Below, one piece after another: positions 57,545 through 64,000 of a stretch of DNA of 64,000 nt (position 1 is its first letter; each line of letters starts with the position of its first letter). Location: positions 83,336 through 147,335 of the forward strand of contig NVVR01000005.1 of assembly GCA_002733415.1 (NCBI GenBank). The letters are read 5' to 3'. The notes below the pieces were generated by a model. It was not told the origin of the DNA. It made no database searches and was given only the letters and a program-made list of their open reading frames with translations. This stretch comes from Kordia sp. Lineage in GTDB: Bacteria > Bacteroidota > Bacteroidia > Flavobacteriales > Flavobacteriaceae. A program made the translations under genes and the position numbers.

Positions 57545-57865
57545 ATGAAAACGTATTATATTTATATCTTAAAATGTTCAGATGAGTTACTTTATACCGG
57601 AGTAACAAATGATATATCAAGACGATTTGATGAACATCAACGTGGGTTAAATAAAAAATGTTTTACATACAGTAGAAGACCTTTAATATTAATATTTCAC
57701 CAAGAGTTTAATAAAATAGAACAGGCAATTTCGTTTGAGAAGAAAATTAAAAAATGGAGCAAACAAAAAAAGTTAGCTTTAGCAAATAAGAATTATGATA
57801 TGTTACAGGTTTTATCAGAATGTAGAAATGCTAGTCATTCAAAATACAAATCTGATTTGAAATAA
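57545..57865 (+). CDS. Stand-alone GIY-YIG nuclease domain protein
   Basis: The 106-residue protein is a minimal GIY-YIG domain. YYIYILKCSDELLYTGVTNDISRRFDEHQRG gives the paired YIY...YTG motif, the catalytic Arg (DISRRF) and the His. QAISFEKKIKKWSKQKK provides the Glu-containing helix. It resembles the UPF0213/YhbQ-type single-domain group, whose role is not established. It interrupts the kynurenine cluster and is bracketed at both ends by TCGAGCGCAGTCGA palindromes. This suggests that gene and repeats moved or act together. Confidence 0.85.
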   Translation: MKTYYIYILKCSDELLYTGVTNDISRRFDEHQRGLNKKCFTYSRRPLILIFHQEFNKIEQAISFEKKIKKWSKQKKLALANKNYDMLQVLSECRNASHSKYKSDLK

Positions 57866-57877
57866 AAACACACCAAA

Positions 57878-57953
57878 TGTCCCCTCGAGCGCAGTCGAGA
57901 GGTCTTAATAAAACGGGCTCTTAAAAAGGTCTCGACTGCGCTCGACCTGACAA
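57878..57953. repeat. Inverted pair of TCGAGCGCAGTCGA palindromes downstream of the GIY-YIG gene
   Basis: Two arms (57878-57901 and 57928-57953) contain the 14-mer in opposite orientation, with about 26 nt between them. Each arm is itself an imperfect palindrome. Together they can fold into a long stem-loop, which may also terminate transcription into the aldehyde dehydrogenase gene that starts 8 bp later. Confidence 0.8.
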
Positions 57954-57960
57954 ACGTCAT

Positions 57961-59412
57961 ATGAAAAAAACAAAGATATTAAACTACATAAACGGAGAAC
58001 TGGTGGCACCAGTGGCAAACAAGTGGATTGATAATTATGACCCATCTAACGGTGAGGTGTATAGTTTAATTCCTGATTCATCAGAAGCAGATGTTGAAAA
58101 CGCTTATCAAGCAGCAGCAGATGCTTTTCCAGCTTGGTCAAATACTACTTTAGAAGAACGAAGTAAAATACTTTCTAAAATAGCTTCACTAATTGAAGAG
58201 AATCTTGAGGAATTTGTTGCAGCAGAATCTCAAGATAATGGAAAGCCATTAAGCTTAGCAAGAGCTGTAGATATCCCTAGAGCTTCTAGTAATTTTCAGT
58301 TTTTTGCCAATGCTATTACGCAGTTTTCAAGTGAAAGCCATGAAAGTGTCGGTTTAAATGCTTTCAATTTCACCTTACGTAGTCCAATAGGTGTTGTAGG
58401 ATGTATATCTCCATGGAATTTACCTTTGTATTTATTCTCTTGGAAAATAGCTCCAGCCTTAGCTACAGGGAATACTGTCGTTGCAAAACCTAGTGAAGTG
58501 ACACCTATGACCGCTTACTTATTAGGTAGAATTTGTAATGAAGCTGGATTACCTAAAGGCGTATTAAATATTGTTCATGGATTAGGACATACAACAGGAC
58601 AGGCTATTGTAGCTCACGAAAAAATAAAAGCTATTTCTTTTACAGGAGGAACAACAACTGGAGCACATATCGCACGTGTAGCCGCACCAATGTTCAAGAA
58701 ACTATCTCTAGAATTAGGAGGTAAAAATCCTAACTTAATATTTGCTGATTGCGATTACGAAAAGATGTTAAACGTTACGTTAAAATCGTCGTTTGCTAAT
58801 CAAGGTCAAATTTGTTTATGCGGTTCACGTATTTATGTGGAACGTAGTATTTATGATAAATTTAAAACAGACTTTGTTGCTCGTGTAAAAGCTTTAAAAG
58901 TTGGGCATCCATCAGAAGCTGATACTAATATTGGAGCGTTGGTTTCTAAACCTCATTTAGAGAAAGTGAAATCGTATATCGATATCGCTGAGCAAGAAGG
59001 AGGAACAGTTATCGCTGGAGGTAATTATTTGACTGTTAAAGGATATGAAAATGGATACTATTTAGAGCCAACAGTCATAGAAATAACTAAACCTATTTGT
59101 AGGTTAACACAAGAAGAAATTTTTGGACCTGTAGTTACCATAATGCCTTTTGATACTGATGAAGAAGCATTAGCACTAGCGAATGGGGTTCGTTATGGCT
59201 TATCAAGTACAATTTGGACGAATAACTTAAACAGAACAATGCTTTTAGCAAAACAGCTGGAAGCAGGAATTGTTTGGGTTAACACATGGTTAATGCGAGA
59301 TTTAAGGACCCCATTTGGCGGAACAAAAGATTCAGGTGTTGGAAGAGAAGGTGGCTTAGAGGCTTTACGTTTCTTTACTGAACCAAAGAATATATGTATC
59401 AAATTTAATTGA
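57961..59412 (+). CDS. Aldehyde dehydrogenase, probable 2-aminomuconic semialdehyde dehydrogenase
   Basis: The 483-residue ALDH has the oxyanion Asn153 (SPWNLPL), the general base Glu251 (LELGGKNP) and the nucleophile Cys285 in NQGQICLCGSRIYV. The CLCG context is typical of 2-hydroxy- and 2-aminomuconic semialdehyde dehydrogenases. With ACMSD, RidA and kynU around it, oxidation of 2-aminomuconate semialdehyde to 2-aminomuconate is the likely reaction. The start codon lies only 8 bp after the palindrome pair. Confidence 0.88.
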   Translation: MKKTKILNYINGELVAPVANKWIDNYDPSNGEVYSLIPDSSEADVENAYQAAADAFPAWSNTTLEERSKILSKIASLIEENLEEFVAAESQDNGKPLSLARAVDIPRASSNFQFFANAITQFSSESHESVGLNAFNFTLRSPIGVVGCISPWNLPLYLFSWKIAPALATGNTVVAKPSEVTPMTAYLLGRICNEAGLPKGVLNIVHGLGHTTGQAIVAHEKIKAISFTGGTTTGAHIARVAAPMFKKLSLELGGKNPNLIFADCDYEKMLNVTLKSSFANQGQICLCGSRIYVERSIYDKFKTDFVARVKALKVGHPSEADTNIGALVSKPHLEKVKSYIDIAEQEGGTVIAGGNYLTVKGYENGYYLEPTVIEITKPICRLTQEEIFGPVVTIMPFDTDEEALALANGVRYGLSSTIWTNNLNRTMLLAKQLEAGIVWVNTWLMRDLRTPFGGTKDSGVGREGGLEALRFFTEPKNICIKFN

Positions 59413-59494
59413 AATTTCACTTCGAGTGATTTTTGATATACGTAAAAATTGTATCGAGAAGCCTCACAAGTAATAAACAACTATTAACAATATA

Positions 59495-59526
59495 GATTCC
59501 CTTTTTCAAGGGAATGACAAAATAAA
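59495..59526. repeat. REP-like palindrome GATTCCC...GGGAATGACAAAATAAA, copy 2
   Basis: GATTCCC (59495-59501) and GGGAATGAC (from 59510) flank TTTTTCAA. The 17-bp block from 59510 is identical to 46080-46096. It ends 8 bp before the SDR start codon. Confidence 0.65.
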
Positions 59527-59534
59527 ACTTTGCC

Positions 59535-60314
59535 ATGAATTTAGACTTAACAAACAGAAACGCATTAGTTTGCGGAAGTACACAAGGAATAGGAAAAGCA
59601 TCTGCGAAACAATTGGCAGAAATGGGTGCTAACATAACTTTAGTAGCAAGAAACGAGGATAAACTGAAAGCTGTTTTAACGGAATTAGATACTACAAAAG
59701 GGCAAACACATAACTATATCATTGCTGATTTTCAAAATCCAACTGATTTAGGCGCTAAGATCACTGGTGCTAATCAAGAATTTCATATTCTAATTAATAA
59801 TACTGGAGGACCAGCTGGAGGGCCAGTATTTAGCGCCACTTTAGATCAGTTTGAATCTGCTTTTACACAACATTTAAAATGCAATCATGTATTAGCGCAA
59901 GCTGTGGTTCCTGGAATGAAAAAAGCCGGTTTTGGTAGAATTATAAACATTATTTCTACTTCTGTAAAACAACCTTTAGCAGGACTTGGCGTTTCTAATA
60001 CTATTCGTGGGGCTGTTGCAAGCTGGTCAAAAACCTTAGCTGGTGAATTAGGTGAGTTTGGAATTACAGTAAACAATGTATTACCAGGCGCTACCGGTAC
60101 CGAACGTTTGAATGAAATCATCAATAATAAAGCTACAAAAACTGGAAAGTCATTCGATGAAGTTTCTGCTGCAATGAAATCACAAGTGCCAGCAAATCGT
60201 TTTGCTAAACCTGAAGAAATTGCTAATGCTGTCGCTTTTTTAGCTTCAGAAGCTGCTTCATACATCAACGGAATTAACGTTCCTGTTGACGGAGGGAGAA
60301 CAAAAAGTTTATAA
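59535..60314 (+). CDS. Atypical short-chain dehydrogenase/reductase (SDR)
   Basis: The 259-residue Rossmann protein has the cofactor motif CGSTQGIGKAS (Gly14, Gly18, Gly20), the NNTGG segment (about residues 88-92) and a C-terminal INGINVPVDGGRTKSL. The YxxxK motif is replaced: the aligned position reads SNTIR, with Ser154 and Arg158 instead of Tyr and Lys, after ISTSVKQP. This matches a known divergent SDR subgroup. Oxidoreductase activity by the standard mechanism is unlikely. It is encoded between the semialdehyde dehydrogenase and ACMSD genes, so a role in the same pathway is probable, but the step is unknown. Confidence 0.8.
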   Translation: MNLDLTNRNALVCGSTQGIGKASAKQLAEMGANITLVARNEDKLKAVLTELDTTKGQTHNYIIADFQNPTDLGAKITGANQEFHILINNTGGPAGGPVFSATLDQFESAFTQHLKCNHVLAQAVVPGMKKAGFGRIINIISTSVKQPLAGLGVSNTIRGAVASWSKTLAGELGEFGITVNNVLPGATGTERLNEIINNKATKTGKSFDEVSAAMKSQVPANRFAKPEEIANAVAFLASEAASYINGINVPVDGGRTKSL

Positions 60315-60388
60315 CGCAACCATGCTAATTTGATACTCGTTAAAAAATTGAGTATATTATATCTATAAAAACTACCCAATAATACGCT

Positions 60389-61480
60389 ATGAAAAGAAAA
60401 CTTCGCATAAACGGCCATTCACATTTACTTCCATATCCTGAGGAAATCCCTGCTTTTATGAAGGAGAAAGAAATTTTCTGGGTTGATGATGAGCGTAAAT
60501 ACATGTTACAAAAAGGATGGAAACGTCCTGTAACTGATTCTAGTTTTTTCTTAAATGAGAAACTAGAATGGATGGAGAAAAACAAGATAGATCATGCTGT
60601 AGTTTTGAATCTTTCTCAATTATACGGTAACGGTTTGCGTTTAGAAGAAATGAAGCACGCCTTACGTTTTCAGAACGACTTTAATGCAAAGGTACAACGT
60701 GATAACCCTAGCAAATTTACTTGTGGGTTTGTGGTACACCCCGGTTTTATAAACGGTGCATTGTGGGAAATTGAACGTTGCGTAGAAGAATTAGGGATGA
60801 AAGTATTGTGTTTGCCTACACACTACATGGATTCTATAGGTCAATGGCGTTGTATTTTTGATGAAGAAAATGATCCTATTTTTGAACTAGCGAATAAGTA
60901 TAAATTAGCGATTGAAGTACATCCGTATGACGGTGACAAAATGATTAAGTTAGCAAATACCGCTTGGCGTTTTCATTTAGTTTGGATGTTAGCACAATGT
61001 GGTGACGCCTATCATTTCTATACTTTAAACGGAATGCAAGAACGCTATCCGAATATCAGAACTTGTTTTGCTCACGGAGGACAATTAGCACAAATGAATT
61101 TAGGGAGAAGGATTCAAGGATTTGATGGAAGACCCGATTTATTTAAAGGTAAAACACACCCAAGAAAAGCCGTTGGACATAAAAATATTTATTTTGACAC
61201 CTTGGTACATGATACCGATTCGTTGAAATTAACTTTTGAGCGACAAGGAAGTAAACAGGTTATTATGGGCTTAGATGACCCTTATCCGTTAGGAGAAATG
61301 GAAAGTAAAGCACAATCTTCTTACCCAGGTAAAATTTTAGACCTTGCTATAGAGCGAAATCTTATCAATGAAAAAGAGTTTGATGACATCTGGGAAAACA
61401 ATGTATTAAACTGGTTGTTCGGTGATGATGAAAGAGCTAAAGAAGAACTCGTTAAAAAAATATTAGCAGGTTGTAAATAA
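60389..61480 (+). CDS. Amidohydrolase, probable 2-amino-3-carboxymuconate-6-semialdehyde decarboxylase
   Basis: The 363-residue TIM-barrel metalloenzyme has the HxH metal ligands His10/His12 (INGHSHLLP), a third His178 (AIEVHPYDGD), His229 (CFAHGGQ) and Asp296 in MGLDDPYPLGEME. This is the ACMSD arrangement. It would decarboxylate the ring-cleavage product of 3-hydroxyanthranilate, steering flux from quinolinate/NAD toward 2-aminomuconate semialdehyde. It is the last gene of the cluster and is followed by a terminator. Confidence 0.86.
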   Translation: MKRKLRINGHSHLLPYPEEIPAFMKEKEIFWVDDERKYMLQKGWKRPVTDSSFFLNEKLEWMEKNKIDHAVVLNLSQLYGNGLRLEEMKHALRFQNDFNAKVQRDNPSKFTCGFVVHPGFINGALWEIERCVEELGMKVLCLPTHYMDSIGQWRCIFDEENDPIFELANKYKLAIEVHPYDGDKMIKLANTAWRFHLVWMLAQCGDAYHFYTLNGMQERYPNIRTCFAHGGQLAQMNLGRRIQGFDGRPDLFKGKTHPRKAVGHKNIYFDTLVHDTDSLKLTFERQGSKQVIMGLDDPYPLGEMESKAQSSYPGKILDLAIERNLINEKEFDDIWENNVLNWLFGDDERAKEELVKKILAGCK

Positions 61481-61516
61481 TTCACTCCATTAGATAAAAA
61501 ATATTTGAATACACTC

Positions 61517-61553
61517 AAGACCTCACATTTATTATATATTTGTGAGGTCTTTT
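61517..61553. terminator. Terminator after the kynurenine cluster, overlapping a -7 element
   Basis: An 11-bp perfect stem (AAGACCTCACA 61517-61527 with 61541-61551) with a 13-nt loop is followed by a short T-run. TATATTTG (61535-61542), a full -7 consensus, lies in the loop and right arm and could start the O-methyltransferase transcript. Confidence 0.65.
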
Positions 61554-61568
61554 AATTATAACACACTT

Positions 61569-62213
61569 ATGCATTTCATCACTCAAGAATTAGACGATTA
61601 CGTAGTAGCACATTCCCAGAAAGAGCCTGAGTTGCTACAACAATTAACTCGTGAAACTTACCAGAAAATATTACAACCTCGTATGTTAAGTGGTCATTAC
61701 CAAGGAAGGGTTTTGAGCATGATTTCTAAATTAGTGAATCCTAAAACAATATTAGAAATAGGAACTTATACAGGGTATTCTGCATTAAGTTTAGCTGAAG
61801 GAATGCAAAAAAATGGGGAATTACACACTATTGATGTAAATGAAGAGTTGGTTGATTTTCAACGAAAATACTTTGATAAGTCTGGATACGGGAATCAGAT
61901 ACACCAACACTTAGGAACTGCCATTGATATCATACCAACCATAGGTACTAAATTTGATTTGGTTTTTATAGATGCCGACAAACCCAACTATGTAAACTAC
62001 TTCAATATCATCATTGATAAAATGAACCCTGGAGGAATCATTTTATCTGATAATGTTTTATGGAGTGGTAAAGTATTGGACCCATTACAAGTAAAAGATG
62101 AATCTACAAGAATCTTATTAGAATACAATAAATTGCTAAATGAAGACTCTAGAATAGAAACCGTGTTATTACCTATTCGTGATGGACTAACAATTAGTAG
62201 AGTTATCTCATAA
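61569..62213 (+). CDS. O-methyltransferase (COMT-like, class I)
   Basis: The 214-residue protein starts MHFITQELDDYVVAHSQKEP. It has the SAM motif TILEIGTYTGYSALSLAEG, the metal-binding acidic site DLVFIDADKPNYVNYF (Asp-Ala-Asp), and GGIILSDNVLWSGKV. This fits cation-dependent catechol/caffeoyl-CoA-type O-methyltransferases. The natural acceptor is unknown; a catechol-like aromatic is plausible next to an aromatic catabolic cluster. An alternative start nine codons upstream would overlap the terminator stem. Confidence 0.87.
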   Translation: MHFITQELDDYVVAHSQKEPELLQQLTRETYQKILQPRMLSGHYQGRVLSMISKLVNPKTILEIGTYTGYSALSLAEGMQKNGELHTIDVNEELVDFQRKYFDKSGYGNQIHQHLGTAIDIIPTIGTKFDLVFIDADKPNYVNYFNIIIDKMNPGGIILSDNVLWSGKVLDPLQVKDESTRILLEYNKLLNEDSRIETVLLPIRDGLTISRVIS

Positions 62214-62328
62214 AATAAATTTTTATGCAATACAACTAGATAAGTTTTCAACTTATCGAAAACAATAGTTTCAATTGCATCTTTTCATTCAATAGTTATA
62301 TCTTGATAAAAACATAACAAACTTTGAA

Positions 62329-63480
62329 ATGAAAAAAATACTGCTATTTACTTTTATTTGTGTCCTTTTTATCTCTTGTCAAGATGATTCAGAAAACATC
62401 AATCCAATTTCTCAACATAATAATCTTGAAAAAGTTATCGGTAAAGTTACTTCCCCTACAGGAATAACAATACCAAGCACTTATGTGTATTATGATGATA
62501 ATGGTACCGTTTATAATACGCTTACAAATCAATTAGGAGAATTTGAAATCAGTGTCCCTACTGGCCAAGGAGTATTGACTATTCAAACTGGAAACGGAAG
62601 ACTTTTTCGTTCTACTAAAAACATTACTGTTACTCAAGGACAGACGCTAGATTTAAGAAATGAAAATTTTGTACTGAACTCAAATTCAAGTTTAGCTTTT
62701 GTTGCAGGTACCTACGATGAAATTCAAACGATTATAACAAATTTAGGATACCAGACAATAGAACTTAGTTTAGATGACATTACAAACAATAATCTTGATA
62801 ATATCAATGCCTTATTTTTAAACTGTAGCAATGATAGCGCACCAATAACTGCTGATTCTTTTTATGATAACTTAAATGATTTTGTTATCAATGGTAATAG
62901 TTTATATACCTCTGACTGGGGACTAAAATACTTAGTTGGTGATTCAGGATATGCTCAGGATTGTACAACTGAACGTGTTGGAGGGTTTATTGCTGATGAG
63001 TTAGTTTGTGGAATTAGAAGCGGCGCTATGGAGACACTTACCAATAATACTATTTTAAATAATGATTTAAGCTCATTTACTGGAACTAATACAATTGACC
63101 TAGAATATGATTTACCAGACTGGATGCAATTGAATTATATTGATGCTAACTATTGGGATGTTTTGGTTGAAGATGCAGACTCAAACCCGCTAATGATAAA
63201 AACAAATACTGTTAGCACTACAAATGATGATAGTATTTGGTATAGTGATAATGGAAATAAAGTTACTATTTGTCATATCCCACCTGGAAACCCTGAAAAC
63301 TCACATTCAATTACAATTAGCGTAAATGCACTAGATGCACATTTAGCACACGGTGATACAATTGGTGATTGTAATGGGAGTTCTGGAAATGTTTACTATA
63401 CAACATTCCATAACCATGTTGGAGAAACAACAAACCCAATAATTGAAAAAATAATGGAGTATGTTATATTAAATTTATAA
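62329..63480 (+). CDS. Lipoprotein with carboxypeptidase-like regulatory and ThuA-like domains
   Basis: The 383-residue protein has a lipoprotein signal ending FISCQDD (Cys at about residue 17). A carboxypeptidase-regulatory-like beta-sandwich follows (IGKVTSPTGITIPSTYVYY to about residue 110). The rest resembles a ThuA/glutamine-amidotransferase-like fold (LAFVAGTYDEIQTIITNLGYQTIELS at the front, YYTTFHNHVGE near the end). The cysteine-bearing motif CHIPPGNPENSHSI...AHLAHGD interrupts the second domain near residue 312. No catalytic residues can be assigned. It is followed by a terminator. Confidence 0.7.
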   Translation: MKKILLFTFICVLFISCQDDSENINPISQHNNLEKVIGKVTSPTGITIPSTYVYYDDNGTVYNTLTNQLGEFEISVPTGQGVLTIQTGNGRLFRSTKNITVTQGQTLDLRNENFVLNSNSSLAFVAGTYDEIQTIITNLGYQTIELSLDDITNNNLDNINALFLNCSNDSAPITADSFYDNLNDFVINGNSLYTSDWGLKYLVGDSGYAQDCTTERVGGFIADELVCGIRSGAMETLTNNTILNNDLSSFTGTNTIDLEYDLPDWMQLNYIDANYWDVLVEDADSNPLMIKTNTVSTTNDDSIWYSDNGNKVTICHIPPGNPENSHSITISVNALDAHLAHGDTIGDCNGSSGNVYYTTFHNHVGETTNPIIEKIMEYVILNL

Positions 63481-63522
63481 TAACCAAAATAAAAAAATTA
63501 AACCCTATACTCTTTACAAGTT

Positions 63523-63552
63523 AAAAAGGTCAGCACCCAGCTGACCTTTTTT
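63523..63552. terminator. Intrinsic terminator
   Basis: AAAAAGGTCAGC-ACCCA-GCTGACCTTTTTT, with a 7-bp GC-rich core and symmetric A/T tracts. It serves the plus-strand lipoprotein gene and the converging minus-strand unit. Confidence 0.9.
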
Positions 63553-63599
63553 ACCCAAATAGTATACTTTAAACCCGATTAAAGTATGAAAAAAAACCT

Positions 63600-63731
63600 T
63601 TATATTTTACTTTTCTTTATTACGCCATGATAACGTTGCACTCTTTTCTTTTCTTTATACATGATAATCTTGATTACCACAAACAACAGAACAACACTTA
63701 AACTTACACATATATAACTTGCTGTTAACAT
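63600..63731 (-). CDS. Small single-helix membrane protein, 43 residues
   Basis: An ATG (complement 63729-63731) opens a frame encoding one hydrophobic helix (YICVSLSVVLLFVVIKIIM), then a basic tail (YKEKKRVQRYHGVIKKSKI) and a TAA. It begins 7 bp after the stop of the T9SS protein on the same strand, so it could be translated from the same message. The inside-positive layout suits a real small membrane protein, but the length makes it uncertain. Confidence 0.5.
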   Translation of the reverse strand: MLTASYICVSLSVVLLFVVIKIIMYKEKKRVQRYHGVIKKSKI

Positions 63732-63738
63732 ACCTGCC

Positions 63739-64000
63739 TTATTTAATAATTAATTTCTTTTTCATTTGTGTGCCATTATTATAATCAAAGCTTACCAAGT
63801 ATGCTCCTGTAGCTACAGATACTGGAATAGCAATAGCTTTAGTATGATTAAATTCAGTAACAACCTTTACAACTTGTTGCCCTAATATATTATACAAACT
63901 GATGTTTTTAGCTGTAAATTCTGATGGGTTATTAATAACGATACTTTGTGTAGTTGAATTATAAAAAACTACTAAATCATCTGTAATTTCTATATTATCT
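63739..64000 (-). CDS. C-terminal end of a T9SS-sorted secreted protein (runs off the window)
   Basis: The minus strand has an open frame of 87 codons ending TAA (63739-63741). It encodes a type A T9SS sorting domain: the pattern SIVINNPSEFTAKNISLYNILGQQVV, then VATGAYLVSF and the terminal QMKKKLIIK. The effector part lies outside the window, so the cargo function is unknown. Confidence 0.85.
   Translation of the reverse strand, partial: DNIEITDDLVVFYNSTTQSIVINNPSEFTAKNISLYNILGQQVVKVVTEFNHTKAIAIPVSVATGAYLVSFDYNNGTQMKKKLIIK

Overview
The window (about 64 kb, AT-rich) comes from a member of the Flavobacteriaceae (phylum Bacteroidota), probably a marine, Tenacibaculum/Polaribacter-like organism. 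Lineage markers are promoters of the TTG-N17..20-TAnnTTTG type, near absence of Shine-Dalgarno sequences, C-terminal type IX secretion (T9SS) sorting domains, a tmRNA tag ending NNYALAA, and a tRNA-tuf-tRNA-secE-nusG-rplKAJL-rpoBC-DUF3467 transcription unit in the order usual for this group. Species cannot be fixed from the sequence alone.

Layout. 1-4.5 kb: the 5' end of a CHASE-domain sensor gene (minus), then a membrane protein / winged-helix regulator / CreD module with a repeated candidate operator, and an overlapping trio of small membrane proteins. 4.5-10 kb: a saccharopine/alanine-dehydrogenase-like oxidoreductase, tmRNA (ssrA), two rhodaneses, a tandemly duplicated tRNA-Thr transcription unit, and an idi-queD-manA operon. 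10-27 kb: prfC, then on the minus strand the core information-processing block (tRNAs Thr, Tyr, Gly, Thr and Trp, EF-Tu, SecE, NusG, ribosomal proteins L11, L1, L10 and L7/L12, RNA polymerase beta and beta'), preceded by hpf, a XerC/D-type recombinase and rpsU. 27-46 kb: ordinary metabolic and envelope genes (acyl-CoA dehydrogenase, AGCS transporter, K+ channel, CBS-like enzyme, WG-repeat protein, FtsX-type permease, NamZ-like protein, GDPD, QueE), two near-identical secreted proteins and a HerA-like DUF853 ATPase. 46-54.7 kb: a low-density accessory region with a T9SS serine protease, an intact exported MsrA, a T9SS SGNH hydrolase, decayed copies of msrA and of the SGNH gene, and a frameshifted outer-membrane barrel gene. 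54.8-61.5 kb: a kynurenine/3-hydroxyanthranilate catabolic cluster (kynureninase, RidA-type deaminase, IclR regulator, semialdehyde dehydrogenase, atypical SDR, ACMSD-like decarboxylase) interrupted by a GIY-YIG gene bracketed by palindromes. The window closes with an O-methyltransferase, a lipoprotein and the C-terminal end of another T9SS substrate.

How the genes work together. The kynurenine cluster should take kynurenine-type intermediates through 2-amino-3-carboxymuconate semialdehyde and 2-aminomuconate to central metabolism. Its ring-cleaving dioxygenase, the kynurenine monooxygenase and the tryptophan dioxygenase are not in the window. QueD and QueE both belong to 7-deazaguanine (queuosine) synthesis but sit about 32 kb apart. 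The most unusual material is outside the core genes: the GIY-YIG gene with its repeats, the 9-mer ATGGGTAAC placed 137-165 bp upstream of three secreted-protein genes, several other dispersed palindromes abutting start codons, and the remnants of duplicated genes.
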